Origin: Aphelenchoides besseyi
Taxonomy: Eukaryota; Nematoda; Chromadorea; Rhabditida; Aphelenchoididae
Length of the DNA: 64,000 nt
Direction of reading: 5' to 3'
Assembly (NCBI GenBank): GCA_024699855.1
Contig: JAMPIQ010000001.1
Span: 13,516,001 to 13,580,000 of the forward strand
Shown here: positions 12,383 through 24,362 of the stretch, piece after piece
Position numbering within the stretch: the stretch's first letter is position 1
Layout of the letters: every line of letters starts with the position of its first letter
Program-made: the position numbers and the translations under genes
The notes under the pieces: model-generated
Told to the model about the DNA's origin: nothing
The model's database searches: none
Seen by the model: only the letters and a program-made list of their open reading frames with translations

Positions 12383-14170
12383 ATGGTCGTGTTTCGGTTT
12401 TTCGTTCTTATCGTAATGCCAATTCACATCGTGAGTACACGTTTTACCGTCTCGGAGATCGAAGTTAATCGACAGCGCTACGAGCTGTACGAGAAGTGTC
12501 TTCGGAGCCGAGAAGCTCAATGGTCGAAGTTCGGTAGTCGACAGCAAATCGAAGCGATTCGAATACAACAAGGATCAAGTTTGAAACTCCAGTGTTTTGA
12601 TTGGTTTGTTTGTTTTCTTGTCATTTTGTTATTCAGACGATTCAGTCTGAGTCCCGATGCTCAGGAGCGAATCGAAGACATGTGGAAGCCGAATGGCGGG
12701 TATCTCAGTCAGAAAGCACAGTCAGCCGTTTATTCAATCAAAAAAGTAATGAATCTTAATCAATCATTGTATTGGCTTTTTAGACTCTGAGAGAACTCGT
12801 CGGACTTAGCGACCAAATGGACGGTAATTTGACTATCAGTTGGGAGCATATGCCATTGAAATCAGAAGCCAAATGGACTCCGGTACTCAATTTGACCGAA
12901 CCGTCAACTTTCTCCGAGAAATTTAAAGTAATTGCAAAAGAGTAAGACACTCAAGACTGCAAATAACGGCACTTAATTTCTAGCGTCTTCAAAGGAGAAT
13001 CGAAAACTATAATTGGTTCCTTGTATGAGTTAGAAGTCCAGGAAGCAAATTATACGAGAGCTGGTTGGTATCGATGTATTCAAAGAACAAATAAAACTTC
13101 GCACATCTCACGAGTTTTCTACGTTGACGTATTCAAGGAAATCGGAATTCAAATGGTTGGTTGTCTGGTTTAGATAACCAAACTCTTCTGCTTGAGCGTC
13201 TACAATCTGATATTAATGTGGAAGAACGAATCATAGAAGAATTCCCCGATCTCAGAGTAGTGGCCGTCGAACGTCCGGGATTGTGGACGAAATGCAACAA
13301 ATGCGGTTCAGAAGTGGGTGAACGTTTTCGACGTGTTGAGTGCATCTTGAAAGTAAGTTTTATGACACTCTGATTGTATAATCATATTTTAGATGCAGAA
13401 CTCAGAGTTGATAAACAAACGTTTTCAATTTCTCAGTCTTTTTCATTTCGTTCACTGTCACAGTTCGTTGGTGCCGTCGGAGATCCGAAAACAACTTCAC
13501 GGTCACATTGACATTGAAGAAGTTCAGAAATGTACGGTTGAATGTCCACCGATTCTAAACGAAACTCGTGTGATCGAACAACTGAACAATATCGGAGAAC
13601 GCGAAGTTGTTGACGAAATACCACCGGGCGAATTCACACTCAAAGACCGACTACCACCGCTTAAACCGGCGGTTGATCGTCATGTTGTTAACGTGAGTTC
13701 TGGTTTCTCTTATTCATTTCGGTCTTTGCAGAAAATAGAAGGTGATTCACTTGTTCTCGATTGCGGTGTGATCAGAAGGGATGAAGAGAAAACGATCGTT
13801 TTTTGGCATTATGATTTCGAACCGTTGGATGCAACAAATTTGACTGCTTATTCTAAAAACGACCGTTTAACAATACGTGGAACCGAGAATCGAATTGTGT
13901 TTCGTGAATTGAAGATTAATGATCATGGGCTTTACAGGTGAGTAAAATCAACTTATCATTTCAAATCGAAGTTCCAGTTGTTTTGTTCCGCCCTATCAAC
14001 TAGTTCGTACGTTTCGCTTGTACGTTGCTGAAGGTGATCGAACTGCTGAGCTCATGAGTCTTGTTCAACTTTCTGTTCGCTTTACCGCCGTATTTCTTCT
14101 TGTTGTTTTGATTATCGCAGTCGTGACTTCAACGGATGCTCGCACCGAGTCGAGGCGTGCTGCTGCTTAA
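12383..14170 (+). CDS. Immunoglobulin-like type I membrane protein
   Basis: Eight exons join in frame: 12383-12591, 12637-12745, 12784-12941, 12984-13155, 13197-13352, 13393-13692, 13732-13937, 13978-14170, about 500 residues. An N-terminal signal peptide (MVVFRFFVLIVMPIHIVS) precedes two Ig-like regions. The first ends ANYTRAGWYRCIQR, the second has GDSLVLDCG, an FW pair and a split LYSCF, matching the Ig Y-x-C strand. Between them lies a Cys-containing stretch (KCNKCGSEVGE, ECILK, KCTVECPP). A hydrophobic helix (FTAVFLLVVLIIAVV) and a short basic tail end the protein. Likely a cell-surface or adhesion receptor; no ligand can be inferred. The intron at 13156-13196 is the only one that keeps the frame there, and the 39-bp intron at 13693-13731 is frame-neutral, so it could be retained. 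The start codon lies at the edge of the foldback element. Confidence 0.82.
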
Positions 14171-14481
14171 CTATATTTATGAACTTCGACTACAAGTCTC
14201 TACGGTGATTATTGGAAATTCTACGCTTCAGAAGTTGAGAGAGATTACAATTGAAGATTATCTTAAAAGCTTATAATTGAAATTAAAGAGGAGTTTGAAT
14301 TCCGGTTTCAGTCGGAGCCAATGCTTGACTGTTGGAGTATTCGTGGTCCTCGTCAGTATGATCAACACTATACTGTGTAACTAAAAATACATGTTAGTTA
14401 ACTGTGAAGTTACTGTGAAACAAACAATTGCCGGGAAAGATACGAGACGGTCGTTTTGCAGTTCCCGATTCGATTGCTTCT
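14171..14481. other. Convergent 3' intergenic region
   Basis: About 310 bp between the stop codons of the Ig-like gene (plus) and the decarboxylase (minus). It must hold both 3' UTRs. No canonical AATAAA stands out on the plus strand and I see no other feature. Confidence 0.5.
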
Positions 14482-17308
14482 CTAAACAAACCGCATTGAG
14501 AATCCAAGGTCTTCTTGAACAAACCGTAGTGTACGATCACGAAACAGATCCTGGGACATCTGTTTATGATTGCGCATGTTCAAATGGCGAACAATCTTCG
14601 GATTGTAACATTTCGGATCGCTGACCATTCGCACGAGGAACGATCGCTTTTCGGCCAACGATTGACCGAAACGACGACGATCGCCGTTTCCACTCGGATT
14701 TGTCGAAGTAGAACCAGCGGATCCGGTGCTTGTTTGCGTTTGATAGACCCCTGGATGTGGTTGATGCGTATTCTCAACAAAGTTCGGATCCCGACCACTC
14801 GATGACGAAATGGAATCACGATCGGCGAACTGTAAACACGATTCATTGTCGCTTTTCGAAAACCACTTACAACACCGTTAACCAAACTACGTGGTGAATC
14901 AACGGAGGGTTCGTCGAAGGAGCCATCCAATGCATAAGCTTTCTCTTCCAATTTTTCCAATTCATAATTCTCGACTATGGGTTCCGGTTGTTCGTCTGAA
15001 TCTCGTTAAACTTTACAGTCAATTTCCTTTAAACTTACAAAGCAAAGTGATTGCCGTCTGTTTGATGATTTCGTATGCAACGTAAATGTCGTGATCGTTC
15101 GCGTGCTCGTGGCAAACACAAAACCTGATTACGAAACGATCGGACAACGATGCAGGAACCATGTGAATTCGACCGCTGGAGTTTAGTTTGGTTAAAAGAT
15201 TCTGATTGGCTTCGTTTGTTCCTTTCAATCGAAAACAAACTAAACCCATAATAACATCTCCGACTATTTCGAAACGATCATCCGCTTTGATCAACGACTC
15301 AAACTTCTTGGCAAGTCGAACATGCTAAAGACTGGTGATAGGGTTGAAAACCAATGTCACAACCCACGTTTCGAATATATTTCTGTAATCCTTCAACACC
15401 GTACATGCGCACTACAAACCACAATTTCAAAGAACGAAAACGTCGCGAAAGTGGAATCCCCCAATGACGATAATCGATGGCTTTGTCTGTCCAACTATGT
15501 TGAAGATAAAGCGGATCGACGACAAGTGCTTGAGTCAGCTTGAAACGATCTTTTACCCTAAAGAGCATTCAATCAATCTTCATAGTCATAAACAAACCAG
15601 AAAGTCGAACAATCGAAATTCACCAACATCCACTTATTCGGATTTGTGTTAAAAGACATCGCGTATTCGATACCAGACATCAGATAACGAAACTCGGGGC
15701 AAATAAACGCCGAACCAGCGTACGCTGCATCAACGTGCAACCACAAATCGTTTTCCATACAAACGGGACCGATTTCACTCAACGCATCAAATGAACAAAC
15801 TGAAGTTGTTCCGAGAGTTACGGAAACGAAAAACGGTATCATTCCCAAATTGCGATCTTCCTGCAATTCAATAGTTCACGTAAAGTAATCAGTTTATTCT
15901 TACCGTAATTGCCGCTTGAAGTGTATCGCCACGCATACGAAACTTTGAGTCGGTTTCCAGAATTCGCAACTTTACCATTCCGATCATTGCCGCTTTTTCG
16001 ACAGAAGAATGAGCCTTCAGAATCAAAGTCACTCAAATAGATGGCTTATGTTCTTACCTCTTTCGAACAATAGGCAATCAGTTTAGACATCAGTAGCCCT
16101 TCTTCAACGAATGGAAATCGTTGTCTTAGTTCTTTCATAATCTCGAAACGAGCGGCCAGTAACGCAACAAAATTGCACTCACTTGCCGATCCCTTTAAGT
16201 CAAAAAGGATTAGATTTGGTTATTAAGTATGTACAAACTTGAATAACTCCACCACCTCGACCTTCCTCGGTAAACGGTAAAAACTCTTTGGGCAAACCAA
16301 TCATTTCACCAAACCATTGCAACATGATCGTTTCCAATTCGGTGATTGCTGGACAAGAAGCCCACGAGAAACCATTCGCTCCTAACGCATCCGAAAGCAT
16401 CGTAGCCAAAACTGACGGATAAGAATTGGCTGCCGGAAAATAGGCGTGAAAACGAGGATGTTGCCAATGAGTAACCTAAAATCCTTGTTATCATTTTGCT
16501 ACTATCAACTTACTCCCGGCATAACATAGCTCTCAAAATCGTGCATCACTTTTTCAAACGATTCCGGTTGTTGAGGTGCGGTAGCCGGCAATAATTCCCG
16601 AAGATATCCCGGTTCAATTGATGGAACAACCCGACGATTGTGAACGTTTTCCATGTAATCAGCAATATAATCGACAGTCTGTCTACCGACACGTCGAAAG
16701 TCTGACGGCGTCATACTGTTCTCTAAATATGCAATGGATGATGTTACTGTAAATGAGATTTACGGTAATTGCGATCACGATATTCCTCCGAGTAACGACG
16801 ATTCAAAACGTTAACTTGAAGATCTCCAAACGTTCCCGGTGCCGAAGTACGACGTGGAAGCTCATCGTTCGGTTTCAATTTGGACATTTGATCACTGAGA
16901 TTTTGCATCACTTGTTCAGGTCTAACAGCATTTTCAGTTTTCGGTTTTGTACGTTTTGGCAATGGCGGTGGTTGAAGTGGCAAAGAATTGGGTTGAATGG
17001 GTTTGGGAATCTGTTGCGGCGTTATCGGTGGAGCTGGTGGATTCGACGCAACAGAAGCAGGTGCTCGAGCAGCCAAATTCGATCCGTGCATTGCGGCCAT
17101 ACTTGTTGATGAAGAAGACGAAGGTGAGGGTTCCAAATCGGAAGTTGCCGAATTTAATGGACTTGCGGTGGTTGAACCTAAGAATGAAAATAAGATTATG
17201 ATTAACAGAAAACGTACGGTTTGGTGAGAAGGACTGTTTTAACTTTGTTGTCTTATCTTGGCAATAGTTGTTAAAGTTGTTAAAGACCTCACCGAACGGA
17301 TAGACCAT
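14482..17308 (-). CDS. tdc-1: Pyridoxal-phosphate tyrosine/aromatic amino acid decarboxylase, tdc-1-like
   Basis: Eleven exons join in frame on the minus strand: 17293-17308, 16764-17177, 16514-16722, 16239-16475, 16058-16192, 15904-16014, 15598-15860, 15368-15557, 15039-15324, 14871-14995, 14482-14829; about 777 residues. The group II decarboxylase core starts at [20 protein letters not shown] and includes [11 protein letters not shown] (PLP-ring Asp) and [14 protein letters not shown], where Lys450 is the Schiff-base lysine. The usual His before this Lys is Asn. A Ser/Pro-rich N-terminal extension of about 140 residues and a C-terminal tail of about 150 residues make it far longer than dopa decarboxylase (~480), as known for nematode TDC-1, which makes tyramine from tyrosine in neurons and gonad sheath. 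Substrate is inferred from overall form only; bas-1-type dopa/5-HTP activity is not excluded. Confidence 0.85.
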
Positions 17309-19614
17309 TTCAGTAGATGGAATGAGCTTTGGCTGAAAAGTTGACCGTTTAGAAGAACGTCATTAAATCATAAGATTGTCACGCCCCCTCTCGTCTACTG
17401 AAAACATCATTGATAATGGTATAAGAGGTTGTCCGTCAAGTAAAAAAGATAACCTTTTCTAAGACTCCACTGAACAGCAAATGAATACGATACGCATCGA
17501 CTGTCCCGTTTATTGATAGGCGTAGATTTGAAGTGTCATTGATATCTGGAGTTCTTATCATTTCTTCTTAACGCCCACTCAAACGGATTTTTCGTAAAAG
17601 GGAACCGACGATACGATGCCCAACTGCAATTGACATCTCTCAATTTGTTGAGTGGTCAATTTCTGTTAAGGACACTCGGTTCTTGACAACGCGTTTAGAA
17701 ATTCGCAATACGACGATGCATCCGACTTATATGACGTTATTTGCTCTCATAATAATTGTAAAACTTCAAAAGAGAAATCTTTAACTTTGCCGTAAGTGTT
17801 TGAAGATCATAAATTGATAGCAAGAAATAAGGCAATATAATGACTTGCAATTAGTTCAACTGTTCTATATAAGTTTGCAAATCCGGATGTTCAGCCTCAA
17901 TTTAAAAGCTCATAACAGCCTTTAAAACCAAATCTGCAGTTCAATCAAGGTTGTAAGTACTCAGTTAATTTGAGTTTCTGTGTCAAGTTGATTCGTTCGT
18001 TCACCAATTTAGTAGACACTACACGCTGCTTTTAAATGGTATTTAAATCCTTTACGTATTCTAATTGTTCAGTTCAATTTTTGTGAAAATAAGACCATAA
18101 CTGAGGTGTTTTCTGCATAAGTCAATGGTCAGATAAGAAACAACGAATGGTTCGATTGCTTCAGCCTTGTTATAAGATCACCAATTTTGCTTAAAAACGA
18201 AAAAGAATACCTTTTGGCTAAGCATTTTGAAAGAATTGAGTTTGATGGTTCTTATCACTTGGATTAACAGCCATTTTTGTATACGATTCTTGGAATTTAA
18301 ATCGTAATTCCCGACTGTCAGAGGGTTTGCAATCGTTTTGTTATCAGCTGACGGCAAACTGAGAATTGAAAACCATTGGGTTTGACGACAAATTCCGATT
18401 GTCACCTTTCGACTTTTCAAAACGACGCAAAGTTTGTCGCATCTGGTTAACTTGTAATCGATTTGGTTTAAAGTGCAAACAGAAGTTGAACGAAACTCTC
18501 GAGTAGTTGCCAAAACCTTTCGTGCTTCGTTTTTGGAGGCAAAATTGTGCAGAATCGATTGTGCAACAGTTTTGGTTGCTGTATGAAGATTAACATACTG
18601 AGTTGATTTAAATCTCTACTGTTTGCAAAGCGGGAACAACTTTCTGTCCCCAAATGTTTCAATGGGTTGAAATAAAAAGTGCAAATTGGACAAACGAACG
18701 CCAATCGTCGGTTGTTTGCAAACGTGTGTACAATTCGTTTTCGAAGTTCTTGTCCCACAATTTGTTTCTTGTTGCCAAAAAGAACCTACGGCCTTTTGTT
18801 AGGTATCAGTTTCCATAGGCAACTGAGTGTTGGAATGCTGCCGAACTTTCCAATGAGCGTTTTGAATAAAAACCTTTTTCTTATCAGTTCCCTTCATCAA
18901 CCATCTCTCCCCTCTCGCGTATGGTCATTTGTCAAATAAGTTCGGAACAAAATTTACGAGCATTCTTTCAAGTGTATTCGTCTTGGAGCATTAAACCAAA
19001 TTATGTTCACAATCATGCAATTCGATTTACAATTCCATTTGTGACCGTTGAATGCTCGTCGATCGAGTAGATGTGGAAATCCGGCAAAAGAGTCGTGGAC
19101 GCAAAGGACTGACTTTGTGGGATTCTTTCGTAACTCCGATTGTCCACTACGTTCCGTGGACATTCGATGCGGAAATTTTTTTGCATCATTCGACCACCGA
19201 GCACCCAACGTTCCGGCGTCCATTTGCTTTTACTCTTGGATGAACTCGGTCGTGAGTTCAAAGCTTGTTGTTCCGCCTCTTGTTGCCGCCAACCTTTTTT
19301 ATCCACGCTTTAGTGGACGATTTTCGTGTCTGGGTATTTAAACCGACAGATTTCTCGACTCGAATTTGGAACCTTCAAGTCTGCTGAAGCTCTCGGCATT
19401 CAGTTCGGACTTTGCAGTTGTTTTCGTTCTGTTCCAATACTTCCAATTCACTTCCATCAAAAGCCAACATTTGACTCAACGAATTGAACAAAAAATGCTT
19501 TTGATTCCTCTGAAAAAATGAAATTCGCTGTTGCCCGTAAAACTTTTCGACCAAAAAGCTTTCGATTCTTTTCGTGATTTCCGACGAATCGTTTGATTTC
19601 CGTTATTTCAGAAA
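17309..19614. other. Long intergenic region between tdc-1-like and aquaglyceroporin genes
   Basis: About 2.3 kb between two divergent genes. The open frames are short and unsupported, with no recognisable protein motif and no clear repeat. It presumably holds both promoters. A TTTCAG immediately upstream of 19615 is a likely (trans-)splice acceptor for the aquaglyceroporin mRNA. Confidence 0.5.
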
Positions 19615-20812
19615 ATGACCAAAACAACGTTGCCGGCCGAAAGATTTCGTGAACGATTTCAATTACGGAATCCGTTTCACGTCAATTTACTTTCCGAATT
19701 CACCGCAACATTTATGCTTTTGGTTTGTGTTTCCCTCGGAAAGGAATCATTAGCTTCGGTTTTCAGTTTTTGGTCACTGGAGTTGGTGTGCAATTCGTTC
19801 TTACACGAGGTCTACTCAACGCTTATATCAACTTGAATATTGGCGTTGGTTTTGCAATCGTAAGTTTTTCTTTTCCTCTCCGTAATTCCTCTTATCTCTA
19901 CAGGCGCTTTGTGTTTACTCGACGTACAACACCTCTGGAGCTCATTTGAATCCGGTCAGTTCGAAATGAATAAACACAAAATACATTTAATTGTTCAGGC
20001 CGTTTCAATCACAATGGTCACTTTGGGTCTTTTGTCGATTCCACACTTTTTCGGCTACGTTCTTGTTCAAACTGTCGGAGCTTTTTTGGGCGTTGGCTTG
20101 ACATATTTCATCTATCAAGGTATTGTTTGAAACCAACGAGCTTACGAATGATTTCTGTTCGTAGATCAGATTTTAAAGTTTACTCACGGAGCAAAGCTAA
20201 TCACTGGTCACAATGCAACTGCCGGCCTTTTCTGCTCTTTTCCTGAAGCTCATGTCACAAACTCCAGTGCATTCTTTGATCAAGTTAGTTTTTCGTTAGT
20301 TTCTGCATACTAATCAGTCGCCCTACAGATTTTCGGAACGTTCATTCTAATGTTCTTCATTATGATTGTCATCGATCCACGCAATCGTATTCCAAAGTAT
20401 CTTCATCCGCTCTTCTTTGGTTTCATTTTGATTGTAATCGGAAATTCCTATGGCATGAACGTTGGGTAAGATAGACGTCTGGTACTGAATTAGTATTTTG
20501 CTTAGTTATCCTATCAATCCAGCTCGAGACTTTGGACCCCGTGTGTTCGCTTATCTCATTGGTTACGGTCCCGAAGTCTTCAGGTAAGAATTTAGAACAG
20601 TGATCTTAGAATTTCAAGCTTTTAGTTTCCACAATTACTACTTTTGGATTCCAATTGTTGCGCCAATGATTGGCGGACCACTGGGAGCTTGGACTTACAT
20701 TGCACTTATCGGGGCACATCTCAAGGATCCAGTAATTGTCATTGCCAAAACGGAACCAGTGACTTTGAGAAATGGAGCACCCGACGAACTACAAGCACTT
20801 AGTGAGGACTAA
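19615..20812 (+). CDS. Aquaglyceroporin (MIP channel)
   Basis: Eight exons: 19615-19722, 19767-19859, 19904-19954, 19999-20119, 20165-20283, 20329-20465, 20506-20583, 20626-20812; 297 residues. It is a six-helix channel for water and small solutes such as glycerol. The two half-helix signatures are present: GAHLNPAVS (split by an intron after NP) and [10 protein letters not shown]. The Asp after the second NPAR is the hallmark of glycerol-conducting members, as in GlpF. Other family features are [13 protein letters not shown] and the loop SSAFFDQ before helix 5. Length is normal for the family. C. elegans has several such genes (aqp-1 to -3, -7, -8); which one this corresponds to cannot be told. 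All splice sites are GT-AG. Confidence 0.93.
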
Positions 20813-21239
20813 AATCGATCCAATTGATTTCACGTTACTTGTTATCACTTTTCAACTTGTTCCTTAGACATTAGTACATGCATCCATTACATTCATACTA
20901 GTAAATTAAATAATAGTCATTCAACGACAAAGAAGATTTGTTGGTTTTCTTTGCGTTTGCCGCGTTCTTAGAACCAATGATGCAAAAGCATGTGGAAAAT
21001 CATCCAAAATGACTTTTTGAGTTTCTTAGCTGGATACTAAGGAGTCAAATCAAGTGGATAGTATTTCCATTGACTTTGAATACTAAAGTGCGAACTAAGC
21101 TATCTACAGTGAGAATGTCAAGCTCTGCATGAACCGCGTATTCCAATGTATACATTCCCGAATTCATTCTCTATTGGAATTGGCCGTTCATTACAAATTA
21201 AAGTTTATTTGTATAACTCAATTACAAGACCTCACTTCT
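20813..21239. other. Convergent intergenic region
   Basis: 3' flanks of the aquaglyceroporin (plus) and the next gene (minus). TTTATT near 21203-21208 is an AATAAA for the minus-strand gene. Nothing else is evident. Confidence 0.5.
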
Positions 21240-22562
21240 TTAGTTTGGATCTTTTTTCAGCTCGAAACTGATCGTCGTTTTCTCTGACAAGACCGCAAAA
21301 CGTTCTCTGATTTGCTGCTCAGTTTCTATTGGTTCTCTGAAATCAAACACGAGTTACCGTCCAGTGATTGTACACCTACTCAGTTATCCTGCAAGTTCCC
21401 GATTGTGGAAATGGACACTCTTGCTTGAAATTTGTGGGCGATAGGCTGAGAATAAACTTGTAGACCGACGGCCGGGCATCGAAGATCCGTTTCAGTCGAA
21501 GCCAAACCAAATCAGAAAGCTTGTCCGGTTGACTGAAAAGAGTCTGTCAATTCTGTGGTTTCGATTTGAACTTACTTGACGTTAACTCGATAAACGTTGT
21601 ATTTTGATGGATCATCGTCAAGTGTCGTCACCATGAGCGCTTGGCTACCATTAGCGGCAATTGAACATATGGAATCAAACTCGATGTTTGTTCTTTACCA
21701 CTCCAGTGTCTCCAAATCTGACGATAAGATTCCATTCTGACTTCGAATCGACGATGGATAGTCGCAAACAATGGTGTTGCAACACAACACGTGGAAACGG
21801 GTCCTACACTAAATCGTTAAAACGATTATTGCGCTTCACCAATGCAACTTACCATACATATATGCTGCATGCTCTCATAGTTCTTCGTTGGCTTCCGAAC
21901 ATGGTGGCCGTTCGACAGCGAGATTTTGACCACATCGATTGGTCGACCAGAATCGGTCTTACTCCGGTTTTGGTAAGTCAAGCCGTAAAGAAAGCCGTCA
22001 AAAACCCCAAACACTTTCACTCCCACAGGAACATCCAGTGGCAGTGGAAATAACCGGAGTTGGTTTTGATCGTAAAAAACTAGTACTGAGAACTCATAGC
22101 TCTAATTCACAAAACCAATTCAGACAAGTTCTGTGGACGAGATAGTGGAAACCATCCGTCAAAATGGTACTCATAGTCGATCGGCACTGAAGTTGGCTTT
22201 CTGACAACTACCACCGAATCTCCGAGATTGAATTCACCAAATCCCAGATACAAGGAATACGAGTCACAAAACTTGAACAGAACCAGCATTGTACTCAAGT
22301 CTGATGCAAAAAAACGCTCTCAATCTGATATCTTTTGTGCGTTTTCAACGGAGACCCTTCGTTAGTTGCCGCTGAGATGTCGAAAAAAGGGTCCCTAAAT
22401 GAGAAGGTAAAGAAAGTGGCTTGCAAGTTTATCTTCGTTTTGAGTGGAATAAGTCGGCAATAATGATGGTGGAGAACTTGAAACCAATCAGAAAACGACC
22501 GTCGAAAGTATGGTGAAGCTTGCACATGGACAACGGGATGTTGCCCATAAAACGACGTTCAC
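21240..22562 (-). CDS. Unrecognised multi-exon gene, possible beta-propeller-like protein
   Basis: Clean terminal exons read on the minus strand: 21576 up to about 21690, 21380-21532, 21240-21336 (stop 21240-21242), joined by GT-AG introns of 43 bp. Upstream, coding-like blocks include the stretch with DYEYHFDGWF (near 22.16 kb), YDQNQLRLFPLPLDVPVG (near 22.05 kb), then GFLYGLTYQNRSKTDSGRPI and KISLSNGHHVRKPTKN (21.85-22.0 kb), and PRVVLQHHCLRLSIVDSKSE after a 48-bp-class intron. Near 21690 either a frameshift or a 43-bp intron is needed. The start region near 22.5 kb is unresolved. Repeated aromatic/hydrophobic beta-like blocks suggest a propeller fold but no diagnostic motif is seen. A decayed relative lies at 29398-29900. 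Could be a gene with assembly error or a young pseudogene. Confidence 0.5.
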
Positions 22563-23043
22563 ATTTGCATGCTCGTGATCAAGCATGTCCATGAAACAGT
22601 CGAATGCCTAAACGTTCAGAGTTATACAGGAAATTGGACTGCGATATCTCAAAAAACTGCTACGGGAAAGCCACGCGCTATGCTCTCTGTCAAAGAACGT
22701 TCTTGCCGAAGAATGCCCACCGGTTCAGTGCTATTATACGAAACAAAACATTTCGCCGCGAACCATTTCGCCACAGACCATTTCGCCGCCAACAGTATCA
22801 CCGACAAAGATTTTAACCGGAAAGGAGTTTTAAATCACGTAACAGCGTTGTTTTTGAATTAATGGACTATTAAATAAAGGTAACTTTTACGTTTAACAAT
22901 TTCGTTGCTTATATGATCTATAATATTAGAATTCATATAAAACAAAGGCCTATTGTAATTGGTGAATTCTAAGAGCATATAAAGCCAACTATCAGATCGA
23001 AAATTACCAGTCTACTGGGTAGTACTGGTTTTAACGCGTTTTA
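22563..23043. other. Intergenic region 5' of the MULE remnant
   Basis: Contains the 15-bp tandem repeat listed separately. No coding exon is supported. It may include the terminal sequence of the MULE element that follows. Confidence 0.4.
22749..22793 (+). repeat. 15-bp tandem repeat, three copies
   Basis: Three 15-bp units in tandem, each starting CATTTCGCC, with variable ends (GCGAAC, ACAGAC, GCCAAC). Lies about 250 bp upstream of the FLYWCH/MULE coding remnant and could be a subterminal repeat of that element. No matching block was seen downstream. Confidence 0.7.
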
Positions 23044-24362
23044 GTGTTGCTACTTCTTTTTGTTATTATGATGGCCTTTGAAATATATTCAAGCCGAGGA
23101 GTTGCGAGGTTAGCATACGATGGTTACGTTTACCTGTTTGACAAAGTAACTAGTAACAGTAATGTGAATTTTTGGCGTTGTGAACGGCGTAAACAGTGCA
23201 AGAGTCGCATTCACACTAAGGTAATAACAAATGAATTCATTAAGTTAGTAAGGGCACATGGACACGATTCGAGAGCCGGCCAATGTGGAGATCGCCAAAC
23301 TGAAAACAGGTTTAAAAAGACGAGCACTAGATGCACAAGAGATTCTGTCTCAAGTGATCACTAATGAGATTCAAGGTCTTAGCAGTGCTGCGGTAGGTTC
23401 TTATAACAAAGGTTCTATGCGTAAGATTTTTCAACGCACTCGTAACGTTCTTATATCCGCACCTTCTCTCGAAGAGATCTCGATTCCAGAATCTTATCAA
23501 CCATATGACTTTTCACCAAGAGCTTTCAAACAATTCCTTTTGGCTGATTCTGGTATTGGAGATGCATCTCGAATTCTTTTCTTTGGCCGTTGTGCAGTTG
23601 GCTCGTGGATTTGCGAAATTGACAAAATCTTTGTCGATGGAACTTTTTCACTCACGCCTCCTCTTTTTAGCCAAATTTTTGTGCTTCTCGTCAAACGTGG
23701 CGACTTCGTTATTCCTATTCTCTATTCACTTTTACCTAACAAACTGGAACGTACCTACGTGAAGATGATCTCTATGATTCAAACTCTTTGGCCCCTTTTT
23801 AACCCAATCGCCATTTCAGTTGATTTCGAACTTAAGGTTATCAATGCCTTTTGATCTTAATTTCCTAATGCACAGTTTTCACGGATGTCTCTTTCATTTA
23901 ACTCGTAATTTAAAAAAGAAGATTTCAGAGTTTGGATTGACACATCGATATAACTTCGATGCCAACTTCGCACTGTCAGCACGAATGATCGCCGTCCTTG
24001 CTTTTGTCCCTATCGACGACTTGGACACGGCCCTTCAACACCTTTCAAAACAATTGCCCGATGATCTTGTCCCCGTGCTTCAATACTTTGAAACTAACTA
24101 CGTTGGTACAGTTTACCGAAACCGCCGTCCTCTCTTCGAACCTGAACTTTGGTCTGTTTACAAATGGACATTAGAGGAATCTGATCGGATCAACAACTAC
24201 GCTGAAGCAGCACATCCTCGTCTTCAAGCGAAGTTTGATTTCGAGAAGACTACTTTATGGAAGTTCGTGGACGGCTTGAGGAAGGACCAGAAGTCGAGAG
24301 ACCGTAAATACGAGCGGTTTGTGCGACGAAACAAGCCCCGGCCAAACGTTCGTGGTATGTGA
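23044..24362 (+). pseudogene. MULE transposase with FLYWCH zinc finger, decayed
   Basis: The first frame (from about 23074) encodes a FLYWCH-type zinc finger: GVARLAYDGYVYLFDK, FWRCERRKQCKSRIHT, then HGHDS for the His ligands. The second frame (23258-23854) continues with IAKLKTGLKRRALDAQ and the MULE DDE core (IFVDGTFSLTPPLFSQIFVL; SVDFELKVINAF). The third frame (23820-24362) carries HGCLFHLTRNLKKK and the C-terminal helical part. Two frame changes and stop codons near 23851 interrupt it. This is the usual FLYWCH-MULE architecture of nematode and insect Mutator-like elements. Terminal repeats were not identified, so element ends are unknown. Confidence 0.85.
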
